A stretch of DNA of 64,000 bases from Schleiferilactobacillus perolens DSM 12744 (GTDB taxonomy: Bacteria; Bacillota; Bacilli; Lactobacillales; Lactobacillaceae), in contig NZ_AZEC01000005.1 in assembly GCF_001435585.1 (NCBI RefSeq), forward strand, positions 62,001 to 126,000, written 5' to 3'. Both the position numbers and the translations under genes were made by a program. Under the pieces are notes generated by a model that worked only from the letters and a program-made list of their open reading frames with translations, made no database searches and was not told the origin of the DNA. Below are positions 25,775-33,855 of the stretch, one piece after another. Position 1 is the first letter of the stretch. Every line of letters starts with the position of its first letter.

Positions 25775-28195
25775 TTAACGGCGGTATGGTACCTCCAGCC
25801 GGCAGGCATTCAGATCAAGCTGGTAGGTTGCCGCGGTGGTAGGGCGTTTGGTCATGCCCATATCTGTGGCGTAGACCAGTAAACCCAAGCGGTGTCCAGC
25901 CAATAGATGATATGCAGTAGGTTGGAGTGCAAAATGTAACGTGACGAACTGATCGGGCGCCAACGGTTCATTTTGCCAAGGGGTGTGCCGGTTTTGCAGG
26001 TTCATGTGGCCCTTGGCAATTTGTTGACACTCGTTGGGCAGTTTGGCCAGCTTGAATTCTTTCACGTCGTCGGTGGCCCACTGATAGCCAAGCAGTTGAC
26101 CGCCGGCTTGCAGGATGGCAGGATTCTCTTGCAGGCGCCGTTCTTTACCATAATCCACCGCCATACAGCTGATTTGACCAGCATCTTTATTCACGGCGAC
26201 TTGAATCGTGACGGTCATGACACCATCAATGTAACGATCCTTTGTGAACGGCGCTGTAGTGAACAGCCGGCGGGTATGTTCATATACAGAAGGTTGTTGA
26301 CTCATGAGTAATTGTTCCCAGGTATGGTCGTTTTGATCGCCAGCTAAGAATAAAGGCACGCCGTCGTCACGAAACGCCACGATTTCTTCTTGGCGGGGCG
26401 GGGCGGCCTGCAGATCATGACCGGTGAAGAAATATTGCGTCCGGGGTGTCGTCGGTGCACTCCAATCCGTATAACGATGCCAAGTTTCTGGTTTTGCATT
26501 ATCTTGCACAGTCACATTTGGCAGGATTGTCGGTGCATCATTTTGAACATCCAGCAATTCATAACAGAACCACAGATTCATCATGTCCGTAAAATCAATG
26601 GATTGCATGTTGTTCATGTAAATGTGTTTACCCTGGTGCAGGAAAAGTTTCTTGTTGATCGGCAGATCCCGTAATTTAGCCCATAACCGCTCCACATTGC
26701 GGGGTTTCACATTCCAGTCTTCCAAGCCATGGACACTAATAAAATCGATTTTAATGCGGTCTGCCTGATTGCGGTAGTTGCGCGCATCCCAAAATGTATT
26801 GTAGTTACCCGTGTCCCGATCTTGGCCTTTCTTGAGATCTGCCATCATCTTGTCATAGATTGGTTTGATTCGGGCAAAGTCGGCGGCGTCCTTGCGGCGG
26901 GAGAAAGTATCCAAGGCCAGCACATCGGTGTCTTCCCCCTGACAATCCACAGGTGCCACCACTAAGCCATTTTCGCGATAGTAGTCATACCAGCTGGAAA
27001 TGGCAGCTTCAGAGACGACGGTTTTCAATCCGGCCACCCCAGTGGTCGCGGCCGCGATGGCCAGTGTACCTAAGTATGATTTACCCGTCATGGCGACGTT
27101 GCCAGTACTCCACCAGGCTTTGATGGCGACGTTATCGGTGCGATTGGTATAAGCGACCCGATCACCGTGCAGCCATTCGATAATCGCAATAGTGGAGGCA
27201 GTTTCCTCTGGACCACCGGTGGTGCGAATGCCATCTGAACCCCGCGTACCGATTCCGCCAGCGTAGACCGTCGCAAAACCACGAGCAAGGAAGTAATCGT
27301 TTAAGGAATAAATGCCAGGATCCACCGGCAGTTCGCTGGCTTCCTTGGCTGTGCCGCTTGCTTGCCGCGCACTGGGCGGGGTTTGTTGCGGTGCGTGATA
27401 GGCGATATCTTCATAAGTAGTTTGGTTGGGAATCTTAGGCGTTAAACCCGCATTGACGTTATAGCTGACCGGAGCCATATCGTTGGTACCACGGAAATAG
27501 GGATTGGCTGTATACAAAACGGGTACTGCCAATCCGTGTTCAGTTTCCCGGGGGCGAAAAATGGTGGTTTGTAATAAGTCTCGCTGACCGTCTTCGTCAG
27601 TATCCAGATCGCTTTCCACATAGACGACTTCTCGAATGATGCGGCGGGTGTCAAAAACAGCCTGGCTCTTGCCATTGAAAATGACAAAATGCGGTTGCTC
27701 GCCCGCCCCAAAGAATTGATTAAAGAAGCCACGGCTAGTCAGGATATCCAGAAATGTCTGTCCGTTCTTCCCCCGAGTATTCAATAAGAGGTAAAACGCC
27801 GCCACCAGATCTGTCCCTTTGATGGGGTCGGCTTCAATTGTCGGTAATTGCCATTTAGCCATTGCACCAAGACTGTCTAAATCTGGGAAATCATCAGCCA
27901 CAACAAAACCTAACAATTGCAATGCAGCAGTATAGAATTCAGTGCGGCGAATACTTGTTGGTTGGCCGGCGAGAAGATCAGCCAGGCTTGTATGGGCGTC
28001 TACCAGAATGCGATGCTCGCGATCCTGGACCTCACTATTTTCGTGTACTTCGGGGAAACAGCGAGAAAATAGGTATGCCAGCAGATCCGCTGGGGCTTGT
28101 TGGTTCCAATTGCGAGGTAAGAAGTGAATACTCTCAAGTTCACTAATCTGATTGGTCAGATCAGGGGTCAAGCGACCAAATTGGTTAAACTTCAT
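25775..28195 (-). CDS. pepX: Xaa-Pro dipeptidyl-peptidase
   Basis: PepX removes X-Pro dipeptides from the N-terminus of peptides and is a key enzyme for casein-derived peptides. ATG at 28195 (minus) follows AAAGGAG; 806 residues, the family length. An open frame continues upstream across the tRNA gene, but it is not coding. The N-terminal helical domain (1-~140) precedes the alpha/beta-hydrolase fold. Nucleophile S373 is in TGKSYLGTLA, and FISVHGLEDWNVKPRN and FLHQGKHIYMN carry the Asp and His regions. A C-terminal jelly-roll domain follows. It is monocistronic. Confidence 0.97.
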   Translation of the reverse strand: MKFNQFGRLTPDLTNQISELESIHFLPRNWNQQAPADLLAYLFSRCFPEVHENSEVQDREHRILVDAHTSLADLLAGQPTSIRRTEFYTAALQLLGFVVADDFPDLDSLGAMAKWQLPTIEADPIKGTDLVAAFYLLLNTRGKNGQTFLDILTSRGFFNQFFGAGEQPHFVIFNGKSQAVFDTRRIIREVVYVESDLDTDEDGQRDLLQTTIFRPRETEHGLAVPVLYTANPYFRGTNDMAPVSYNVNAGLTPKIPNQTTYEDIAYHAPQQTPPSARQASGTAKEASELPVDPGIYSLNDYFLARGFATVYAGGIGTRGSDGIRTTGGPEETASTIAIIEWLHGDRVAYTNRTDNVAIKAWWSTGNVAMTGKSYLGTLAIAAATTGVAGLKTVVSEAAISSWYDYYRENGLVVAPVDCQGEDTDVLALDTFSRRKDAADFARIKPIYDKMMADLKKGQDRDTGNYNTFWDARNYRNQADRIKIDFISVHGLEDWNVKPRNVERLWAKLRDLPINKKLFLHQGKHIYMNNMQSIDFTDMMNLWFCYELLDVQNDAPTILPNVTVQDNAKPETWHRYTDWSAPTTPRTQYFFTGHDLQAAPPRQEEIVAFRDDGVPLFLAGDQNDHTWEQLLMSQQPSVYEHTRRLFTTAPFTKDRYIDGVMTVTIQVAVNKDAGQISCMAVDYGKERRLQENPAILQAGGQLLGYQWATDDVKEFKLAKLPNECQQIAKGHMNLQNRHTPWQNEPLAPDQFVTLHFALQPTAYHLLAGHRLGLLVYATDMGMTKRPTTAATYQLDLNACRLEVPYRR

Positions 28196-28245
28196 CGATA
28201 ATAATTCTCCTTTGGTTGTGCAGGGCACAGGGTTGCAAAAATGCG

Positions 28246-28275
28246 TTGACAAGGGTTCATCGTTTTGGCTACAAT
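28246..28275 (+). promoter_or_regulatory. tRNA-Arg promoter
   Basis: TTGACA (28246-28251), 18 bases, then TACAAT (28270-28275), 14 bases before the tRNA. Confidence 0.8.
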
Positions 28276-28288
28276 GAATCTCGTTGCT

Positions 28289-28362
28289 GCGACAGTGGCT
28301 CAGTTGGATAGAGCAACGGTCTTCTAAACCGTAGGTCGTGGGTTCGAACCCCACCTGTCGCA
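28289..28362 (+). tRNA. tRNA-Arg (anticodon TCT)
   Basis: The 74-base cloverleaf has acceptor arms GCGACAG/CTGTCGC plus discriminator A, a D arm with GGCTCAGTTGGATAGAGC, anticodon loop CTTCTAA with TCT, and a T arm GTGGGTTCGAACCCCAC. CCA is not encoded. It reads AGA/AGG codons. Confidence 0.97.
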
Positions 28363-28402
28363 TAAATTAATCATCACCAGACTGACGATCAGTCGCGGGC
28401 AC

Positions 28403-28460
28403 GAACGGCGCAATGGTGCAGAATCCAACATTGGATTCGCAACCATTGTGCCGTTTTTTG
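28403..28460. terminator. Terminator after tRNA-Arg
   Basis: AACGGCGCAATGGT... pairs with ...ACCATTGTGCCGTT over a long stem that continues as GAATCC/GGATTC, with TTTTTT following. It can also end the minus-strand DUF5067-like gene less efficiently. Confidence 0.85.
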
Positions 28461-28473
28461 TTTCAATCAATGA

Positions 28474-29184
28474 TCAGCCAGTGATTTCATAAGTTTTGGT
28501 ACCCACCGGACGACCGGTTTGGCGGTCAATGAATTGCAGTGAAATCGGATCTTTGGTCTTGAATGCATAAACCATCGCCCCAGTGCCCTCTTTATTAGGT
28601 GCGACCGAGGCATCTGCCGCCTCTGTCATTTTCCCCAACTTGCCGCGAGCATCGCTGTCAGATAAGGTGGCTTCTGTGAGGGGGGTGATATCTTTGGCCG
28701 GGGCATCCGTTTTTCCTTGCCGTAAAATGGTCAATTGTCGCCAAACGGCTGCAGGCGTCATCGCCGTGGCGCCATTATTGATAAATGTAAATTGGATAAA
28801 AAGGGCTGGTTGATCATCTTTGGCAGTAATGATTTTGGCATTGGTCAGCCGAAAAGTGATGGTCGGTGTGGAATAAGTGTCGTGACTAAACCGACTGGCC
28901 AGGGACAGTGAAGATGCTGAGGATAGTGAACTTGCTGATTTGGTGGTACTGGCTGACTTGGTTTTGGCTTTCTTTCGGGTGACGATTGCATGACGCACAG
29001 AAGATTGCTGGTTGGCATGGGGCGTGGCTGCTGGTTTGGGCTGGGTCAGTAACCATGCCAACCAGCCGCCAATCACGACGATCAATGCACCTGTGACAGC
29101 CAATGCCAGCCACCGGGTATGCCGTTGACGATCAGTATACTGATTGCGCCGTGTGCGCTGATTTGAACCTCGCCGCTTTGCCAT
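28474..29184 (-). CDS. Membrane-anchored DUF5067-like protein
   Basis: The protein has 236 residues from ATG at 29184 (minus), 6 bases after GGGAGG; an ATG two codons earlier is too close to that site. A basic N-terminus (KRRGSNQRTRRNQ) precedes one transmembrane helix (about 27-48). A low-complexity Ser/Ala/Lys linker (about 60-100) leads to an extracellular beta domain with FRLTNAKIITAKDDQPALFI and FTFINNGATAMTPAAV, the DUF5067 pattern. Such proteins resemble Lactobacillales lipoprotein or surface domains of unknown function. It has its own promoter. Confidence 0.75.
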   Translation of the reverse strand: MAKRRGSNQRTRRNQYTDRQRHTRWLALAVTGALIVVIGGWLAWLLTQPKPAATPHANQQSSVRHAIVTRKKAKTKSASTTKSASSLSSASSLSLASRFSHDTYSTPTITFRLTNAKIITAKDDQPALFIQFTFINNGATAMTPAAVWRQLTILRQGKTDAPAKDITPLTEATLSDSDARGKLGKMTEAADASVAPNKEGTGAMVYAFKTKDPISLQFIDRQTGRPVGTKTYEITG

Positions 29185-29214
29185 GTCCATCCTCCCTCGT
29201 TGATGCTATTCGTT

Positions 29215-29243
29215 ATTGTAGAATAGATAGCCGTCCAAACCAA
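29215..29243 (-). promoter_or_regulatory. Promoter of the DUF5067-like gene
   Basis: On the minus strand, TTGGTT (29238-29243), 17 bases, then TACAAT (29215-29220), 31 bases before the start. Confidence 0.55.
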
Positions 29244-29270
29244 GTAGAACAGCCGATTTTTCAGTATCGA

Positions 29271-29279
29271 TGGTATAAT
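29271..29279 (+). promoter_or_regulatory. Extended -10 promoter of a candidate small RNA
   Basis: TGGTATAAT contains a perfect TATAAT with a TG extension. The matching -35 position (AGCCGA) is poor. Confidence 0.45.
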
Positions 29280-29285
29280 GAAGTT

Positions 29286-29370
29286 CCTTGGCAGGGGCGC
29301 CTGGTTGAGATGATTTTGTCCAACCGACCAACACGGGAGCGAAACAGCACTGTTTCGCTCCCGTGTTTTA
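29286..29370 (+). ncRNA. Candidate small RNA of about 85 bases
   Basis: A promoter-like sequence at 29271-29279 and a perfect 15-bp terminator at 29331-29366 enclose 85 bases without a coding frame. A GGTTG/CAACC hairpin (about 29303-29325) can form before the terminator. It could alternatively be a leader with attenuator for the gene at 29427. No known RNA family was recognised. Confidence 0.4.
29331..29370 (+). terminator. Strong terminator in front of an unknown gene
   Basis: ACACGGGAGCGAAAC pairs with GTTTCGCTCCCGTGT around the loop AGCACT, followed by TTTATC. No annotated gene ends just upstream on this strand, which is why a small RNA is proposed. Confidence 0.85.
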
Positions 29371-29426
29371 TCTCTTGATACCTTTTCCAAAATGCGAATC
29401 TACGGTAGAATAAAACATGGTGATTA

Positions 29427-29690
29427 ATGATGAAGAAGAAAACAATCAAAAAATTGTTGAAACAGCAGAACCAACGCACAGAGTATTTTTATATTCAGTT
29501 TTCTGACGGACGCACGCTGGAAGTGCCCGTACAAGTCTCTTCCAGCAATACCGCCGCCCACGACGATTTAGTGGACCGCATTGCCCATAAGACAGGCACC
29601 ATGACCGGTCAAAATGGTCAAGTCTTTGATTTCAAGAAGATCATCCATTACGATGTGGAAGACACCCGGAGAGCAGGATTCGGTCAATAA
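29427..29690 (+). CDS. Small hypothetical protein
   Basis: An 87-residue protein (86 if the second ATG is used). The lysine-rich start MMKKKTIKKLLKQQNQ is followed by a compact beta-like segment, EYFYIQFSDGRTLEVPVQVS, and a C-terminal FDFKKIIHYDVED. No signal peptide or membrane helix. I do not recognise a family. The ribosome binding site is weak (GGTGA). A possible small beta domain with a basic tail suggests binding to nucleic acid or another polymer, but that is only a guess. Confidence 0.65.
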   Translation: MMKKKTIKKLLKQQNQRTEYFYIQFSDGRTLEVPVQVSSSNTAAHDDLVDRIAHKTGTMTGQNGQVFDFKKIIHYDVEDTRRAGFGQ

Positions 29691-29734
29691 ACAGCATGAT
29701 GATCATGCTGCTCGACCACTGAATAGCAATGTGC

Positions 29735-29769
29735 ATGGCCCTGCCGTCCTAATTTGGGCGCAGGGCCAT
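29735..29769 (+). terminator. Hairpin after the small hypothetical gene
   Basis: ATGGCCCTGC and GCAGGGCCAT form a 10-bp perfect stem; a smaller hairpin CAGCATGA/TCATGCTG lies at 29692-29710. Neither has a T-run, so termination is uncertain. Confidence 0.4.
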
Positions 29770-29835
29770 TGTGCGTCTCGGTGCTGACAACTTTTTCAAC
29801 ATGATTTGAGAAAGAAGAAAATGGAGGGAATACCA

Positions 29836-30072
29836 ATGGGATTATTTTTCCACCGGCGTGATAAGAATCAGGAAGAACCTGTTGAAGAGGGAAAAACAAA
29901 GTCTGGTCTGCGGGAAGACCATGCCTTGTATTATGCCAAAGATAATCCACACCCCATTTGCAAGTATTGCTACGACACGAAACACGAAGAAAATGAGTTA
30001 GAAGGACCGGACTTCATCGGATTGTATACCTGTCCCAGTTGCGGCCGACAGTATCAAAGACGTGCGGACTAA
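29836..30072 (+). CDS. Small zinc-ribbon hypothetical protein
   Basis: ATG at 29836 after GGAGGG gives 78 residues. Two CxxC pairs, CKYC and CPSC, about 25 residues apart, make a zinc ribbon likely. The N-terminal half is charged (FFHRRDKNQEEPVEEGK). Earlier in-frame ATGs at 29806 and 29821 lack a better ribosome binding site. I do not recognise a named family. It lies just upstream of the L21 leader promoter. Confidence 0.7.
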   Translation: MGLFFHRRDKNQEEPVEEGKTKSGLREDHALYYAKDNPHPICKYCYDTKHEENELEGPDFIGLYTCPSCGRQYQRRAD

Positions 30073-30092
30073 TACTGGATATACAATTTTGC

Positions 30093-30122
30093 TTGACACT
30101 GGGGTGCTTCTTTTGCTATGCT
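30093..30122 (+). promoter_or_regulatory. Promoter of the rplU-prp-rpmA operon
   Basis: TTGACA (30093-30098), 18 bases, then TATGCT (30117-30122) with a TG extension. Confidence 0.75.
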
Positions 30123-30128
30123 ACTCTC

Positions 30129-30230
30129 GTTGTATTTGTGGACACTTTCCACATCTGCAACCGCTCAGGAAGGGGTTTAAGTGCGCAAGCCACCTCGACT
30201 GGCGAGTCTGAGAAAATTGGGAGGTGTAAC
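30129..30230 (+). promoter_or_regulatory. L21 leader RNA
   Basis: This 5' leader carries the Firmicutes L21-leader pattern: a GTGGA/TCCAC hairpin, then TGCAACCGCTCAGGAAGGGG, then a second arm with GCCACCTCGACTGGCGAG and TCTGAGAAAATTGGGAGGTG. L21 is thought to bind it and control its own operon. Assignment rests on sequence pattern and position. Confidence 0.8.
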
Positions 30231-30235
30231 TAATA

Positions 30236-30544
30236 ATGTACGCGATTATTCAAACAGGCGGTAAGCAGTACAAAGTCGAAAAGGACGCTGCGATCTACGT
30301 CGAAAAGCTGGACGTTGAGGCCGGTGCCGCTGTCACATTTGACCAAGTGATCTTGGTCGGTGGTGATGACACAAAGATCGGCACGCCTTACGTTGATGGT
30401 GCCACTGTGACAGGAACTGTTGAAAAGCAGGGCAAGGAAAAGAAGGTTGTGACCTTCAAGTACAAGCCGAAGAAGCACAGTCATCAAAAGAAGGGTCACC
30501 GTCAGCCTTATACTAAGGTTGTCATCAATGCGATCAACGCGTAG
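30236..30544 (+). CDS. rplU: 50S ribosomal protein L21
   Basis: A 102-residue protein with the full L21 sequence pattern, from [17 protein letters not shown] to [19 protein letters not shown]. The ATG is preceded by GGGAGGTG. It is the first gene of the operon shared with prp and rpmA and probably autoregulated through its leader RNA. Confidence 0.98.
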   Translation: MYAIIQTGGKQYKVEKDAAIYVEKLDVEAGAAVTFDQVILVGGDDTKIGTPYVDGATVTGTVEKQGKEKKVVTFKYKPKKHSHQKKGHRQPYTKVVINAINA

Positions 30545-30575
30545 TCACAATTGAATCTAAAATGAGGTGCAGTCG

Positions 30576-30938
30576 ATGATAAAAGCAAGTTTTTATCGTG
30601 ATTCAGAAGGCAACATCACAAAGTTTTCGGTGACCGGTCATGCGGATTCAGGCCCGTACGGGTACGATATTGTCTGTGCTGCGGTTTCGTCTGTGACGAT
30701 TGGTACTGTAAACGGGATCGAAAGCCTAGCAGGAATTACGCCGGCGGTCCAGTCTGATGATAAGTCAGGCGGACTGCTCACTGCGTCGCTGCCCTCAGTC
30801 GTGGTTCAAGAAAAATTGACTATTGCTCAAATTTTACTCGAAAATTTATTACTTGAATTGCAAAGTATTCAAGATGAATACGGCCAATTCATTCACGTAT
30901 CGACAACCCAACAATCACGGCCGGAAGAGGCTGTGTAG
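30576..30938 (+). CDS. prp: Ribosomal-processing cysteine protease Prp
   Basis: Prp cuts the N-terminal extension off ribosomal protein L27 in Firmicutes. ATG at 30576 after GAGGTG gives 120 residues. The catalytic His is in [13 protein letters not shown] and the Cys in [13 protein letters not shown]. It is placed between rplU and rpmA as usual, and the L27 encoded next carries the matching cleavage extension. Confidence 0.96.
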   Translation: MIKASFYRDSEGNITKFSVTGHADSGPYGYDIVCAAVSSVTIGTVNGIESLAGITPAVQSDDKSGGLLTASLPSVVVQEKLTIAQILLENLLLELQSIQDEYGQFIHVSTTQQSRPEEAV

Positions 30939-30964
30939 GGATTAAGTTTACGGAGGTGAAACCA

Positions 30965-31258
30965 ATGTTGAAAATGAATTTGCAGTTCTTCTCTCACCAT
31001 AAAGGGGGCGGCTCGACTGCCAACGGTCGTGATTCTGCTGGCCGTCGGTTAGGCGCTAAGCGGGCAGACGGTCAATTTGTGACCGCCGGTTCCATCCTTT
31101 ATCGTCAACGCGGAACTCATATCCATCCCGGCACCAATGTTAAGATCGGTGGCGATGACACCCTCTTTGCAGTACAAGATGGTGTTGTGAAGTTTGAACG
31201 GTTGGGTAAGGACCGTAAGAAGGTTTCTGTTTATCCGGTAGCAGCCGCTGCTGAATAA
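30965..31258 (+). CDS. rpmA: 50S ribosomal protein L27 with cleavable N-terminal extension
   Basis: A 97-residue protein starting [16 protein letters not shown]. The LKMNLQFF part is the Prp recognition sequence, to be removed so that the mature N-terminus (HHKGGGST...) can reach the peptidyl transferase centre. The L27 body [17 protein letters not shown] is standard. The ATG follows GGAGGTGAAACCA. Confidence 0.98.
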   Translation: MLKMNLQFFSHHKGGGSTANGRDSAGRRLGAKRADGQFVTAGSILYRQRGTHIHPGTNVKIGGDDTLFAVQDGVVKFERLGKDRKKVSVYPVAAAAE

Positions 31259-31276
31259 TCAGTCTCAGTCGGATAC

Positions 31277-31318
31277 TAAACCGCTTCGGGACACCATGTC
31301 TCGGGGCGGTTTTGTTTT
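31277..31318 (+). terminator. Terminator after rpmA
   Basis: AAACCGCTTCGGGACA and TCTCGGGGCGGTTT pair with a short loop, followed by TGTTTT. Confidence 0.8.
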
Positions 31319-31382
31319 GGATCGACACGGGCAGCCACGATTGTCGGCACCCATTTGGGTTCCCCTGACTGGCCTTTTTTGC

Positions 31383-31388
31383 TATGAT
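31383..31388 (+). promoter_or_regulatory. Likely efp promoter
   Basis: TGCTATGAT is an extended -10, 30 bases before the start codon. The -35 is poor. Confidence 0.45.
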
Positions 31389-31417
31389 TGTACTGACAAC
31401 AAATTGGAGGATACTAC

Positions 31418-31981
31418 ATGATTTCTGTTAACGATTTTAAAAATGGCCTGACCATTCTTGTCAATGGCGACTTATGGCGCGTCGTTGAATTTCAGCACGT
31501 AAAGCCAGGCAAGGGCTCTGCATTTGTCCGTTCAAAGCTGAAAAATTTGCGGACAGGAGCTGTCCAAGAAAAAACGTTCCGGGCTACTGAAAAAGTAGAG
31601 AAAGCACAAATTGATTCCCGGCAAATGCAATACTTGTATCAAGATGGTGACAACTATGTCTTCATGGATACCAATACCTATGAGCAGTTGGAATTGCCAG
31701 GTAGTGAAATTAAAAACGAATTGAACTACCTGAAAGAAAACATGAACGTCAATATTAACATGTTTGGTTCGGAAACATTGGGAATCGATTTGCCCAATAC
31801 TGTCGATCTGACCGTGACAGCGACTGAACCCGGGATTCGGGGCGATACGTCCAGCGGCGGTTCCAAGCCGGCTACGTTGGAAACTGGGTTGATCGTTCAA
31901 GTGCCGTTCTTTATTAATCAGGGTGATGTATTGACGATTAATACGACCGACGGAACTTATATTTCACGGGCGAATAGTTAA
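31418..31981 (+). CDS. efp: Elongation factor P
   Basis: EF-P helps ribosomes pass polyproline stretches. It has 187 residues and three beta domains: KOW-like (1-~65), OB (66-~128) and a C-terminal OB with [16 protein letters not shown]. The loop [12 protein letters not shown] holds the Lys at residue 32 that is modified in some lineages. The usual neighbours yqhY and nusB follow. Confidence 0.98.
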   Translation: MISVNDFKNGLTILVNGDLWRVVEFQHVKPGKGSAFVRSKLKNLRTGAVQEKTFRATEKVEKAQIDSRQMQYLYQDGDNYVFMDTNTYEQLELPGSEIKNELNYLKENMNVNINMFGSETLGIDLPNTVDLTVTATEPGIRGDTSSGGSKPATLETGLIVQVPFFINQGDVLTINTTDGTYISRANS

Positions 31982-32013
31982 TCCAGGATACATTAGAATT
32001 GGAGGCTTGCCCT

Positions 32014-32478
32014 ATGGCAGAAGATAAACGCATCATTTTGACCGCTGAGCCGGATCACTCCGGGGATATCGAAATTACCCCCGCCGTACTTGAAGTCGTT
32101 TTGGGTATTGCTGCCCAACAAGTAGATGGTGTCTATGCGATGCGGGGGTCCTTGGCCAACAACATCTCATCATTGCTTGGCAAGGACAGCCATGGTCACG
32201 GAGTCAAGATCACGACCCAGGATGATGGCCAACTCTTAGCGGATGTTTATGTCTATTTGCGTTACGGTGTCTCAGTGCCCAAGGTGGCATTGGCCATGCA
32301 AAAGAGTTTGCAAGAACAACTTTTGTTTATGACGGATTTGCAACTGGCTCAAGTGAACGTTCATGTCGAAGGTTTGGTGCCCGAGAAGGAAAGTAAGCCG
32401 GATCCAGACGCTTTATTCAAGGACCAAGACGACCCGGATACCGATGAGGATGATGCTGGGGAGGCCGCCCATGATTGA
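32014..32478 (+). CDS. yqhY: Asp23/Gls24-family protein YqhY
   Basis: ATG at 32014 after TTGGAGG gives 154 residues. The Asp23 domain (about 18-118) starts ITPAVLEVVLGIAAQQVDGV and ends TDLQLAQVNVHVEGL. The last 35 residues form an acidic tail (DQDDPDTDEDDAGEAAHD). In B. subtilis YqhY lies before nusB and affects lipid synthesis control; the same order here supports the assignment. It overlaps nusB by 8 bases. Confidence 0.93.
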   Translation: MAEDKRIILTAEPDHSGDIEITPAVLEVVLGIAAQQVDGVYAMRGSLANNISSLLGKDSHGHGVKITTQDDGQLLADVYVYLRYGVSVPKVALAMQKSLQEQLLFMTDLQLAQVNVHVEGLVPEKESKPDPDALFKDQDDPDTDEDDAGEAAHD

Positions 32479-32899
32479 TCGGCATGAGACGCGGGCACTA
32501 GCCTTCCAGACATTATTTAATGTGATGTTTGCGGATGGTGCTACGCAGCCGACGGATGTGTATCCGACTGTGTTCAGCTTGGCAGGCATCACGGAAAAGG
32601 ATGTACCGGCGTATCTCGATGAATTGGTCACCGGCGTGTTAGCCCATCAACCTGATTTGGATACGACCATTAAAGCACATCTACGCAGTAATTGGCCGTT
32701 GACCCGAATCGAGCGGACTAGTTTAGTGATCCTGCGGTTGGGTGTTTACGAGCTGCAATATGAACCTGATTTGCCGACCAGTGTCATTTTGAATGAAATG
32801 ATCGAGTTGGCCAAAGAATTTGGCGGCGATTCTGCGTCCCAATTCGTGAACGGTTTGCTTGCAGCAGTGGCCAAAAACCGGGATACAGCCCAAGCATAA
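32471..32899 (+). CDS. nusB: Transcription antitermination protein NusB
   Basis: NusB binds boxA RNA with S10 and supports rRNA transcription. ATG at 32471 gives 142 residues; the earlier in-frame codons lie within yqhY and are not needed. The all-helical fold is recognisable from ETRALAFQTLFNVMF, NWPLTRIERTSLVILRLGVYEL and the C-terminal LNEMIELAKEFGGDSASQFVNGLLA. Confidence 0.97.
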   Translation: MIDRHETRALAFQTLFNVMFADGATQPTDVYPTVFSLAGITEKDVPAYLDELVTGVLAHQPDLDTTIKAHLRSNWPLTRIERTSLVILRLGVYELQYEPDLPTSVILNEMIELAKEFGGDSASQFVNGLLAAVAKNRDTAQA

Positions 32900-32907
32900 A
32901 ATTTGAG

Positions 32908-32976
32908 ACACCGTACTGACGAACACCAAGGGTGAATTCTTGCGCTTGTGTTGTGTTTCGGGGTACGGTGTTTTTT
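32908..32976 (+). terminator. Terminator after nusB
   Basis: ACACCGTAC (32908-32916) pairs with GTACGGTGT (32963-32971), and inner CGAACACCAAG / CTTGTGTTGTG bases can pair further. TTTTTT follows. Confidence 0.75.
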
Positions 32977-33000
32977 AATTAAGAACAGGTGGTGGGCAAT

Positions 33001-33855
33001 ATGACAACAATAGTGGATGGCCGTGCCTTGGCCAATACGCTCATGGCAGAATTACAAAAGACAGTAACAGCACTGGCTCAGCAAGGTGTGATTCCGCAGT
33101 TGCGGATCGTTCAAGTGGGTGATGATCCTGCCAGTAATATTTATATCCGCAACAAACTACGTCGGGCTGAGAAGCTGGGGATTGATGCCCAAGTTGTTCA
33201 TCTGAGCGCGACAATCTCGCAAGCAGACTTCATGCATGTATTGGCCCGGCTGAACGCTGATCCAACAGTTGATGCCTACATGGTGCAGGAACCGTTGCCG
33301 CCCCAGATTGACCAAAGCGCTGTGGTGGCGGCCATTGATCCGCAAAAGGATGCCGATGGGTTCACCCCTGTTAATTTCGGCCATCTGTGGCAGGGTGACC
33401 CAGGACCAGTTCCGGCTACCCCTGCAGGGATTATGGCGATCCTCGACCGTTATGAAGTGCCGATTCAAGGAAAGCGGGCGGTCGTGATTGGCCGCTCAAA
33501 GATTGTCGGGCGGCCATTAGCGGCAATGCTTTTGAACCGGGACGCCACCGTGACCATGGCTCATTCAAAGACTGTGAATTTACCCGCTGTGACCCGGGAA
33601 GCCGATATTTTAATTGCGGCGGTCGGTGTACCCCATTTTGTCACGGCCGACATGGTAAAAACCGGCGCGGTGGTTATTGATGTCGGGATTAATCGGACTG
33701 CCGAGGGCAAGGTCACTGGCGATGTGGACTTTGCGGCCGTAGCGCCTAAAACAGCACTGATTACACCAGTCCCTAGAGGAGTGGGTCCGATGACTGTGGC
33801 CATGTTAATGCAGCAAACAGTGAATTTGGCAAAGGAGCGTGTAGGGCATGAGTGA
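33001..33855 (+). CDS. folD: Bifunctional methylenetetrahydrofolate dehydrogenase/cyclohydrolase
   Basis: FolD interconverts 5,10-methylene-, methenyl- and 10-formyl-THF. ATG at 33001 after AGGTGGTGGG gives 284 residues. Catalytic YIRNK (Tyr and Lys) and DPQKDADGF are present, and the NADP loop reads GRSKIVGRPLAAML. Two signatures depart from the common form: MVQEPLPP instead of VQLPLP, and TPVPRGVGPMT instead of TPVPGGVGPMT. The catalytic Gln of the first is kept. It overlaps xseA by 8 bases. Confidence 0.96.
   Translation: MTTIVDGRALANTLMAELQKTVTALAQQGVIPQLRIVQVGDDPASNIYIRNKLRRAEKLGIDAQVVHLSATISQADFMHVLARLNADPTVDAYMVQEPLPPQIDQSAVVAAIDPQKDADGFTPVNFGHLWQGDPGPVPATPAGIMAILDRYEVPIQGKRAVVIGRSKIVGRPLAAMLLNRDATVTMAHSKTVNLPAVTREADILIAAVGVPHFVTADMVKTGAVVIDVGINRTAEGKVTGDVDFAAVAPKTALITPVPRGVGPMTVAMLMQQTVNLAKERVGHE

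Noticed and set aside
28196-28363. N-terminal extension of pepX by 56 codons
   Set aside because: The extra codons read through the complement of tRNA-Arg and lie upstream of the AAGGAG ribosome binding site; PepX proteins begin at MKFNQF-like sequence.
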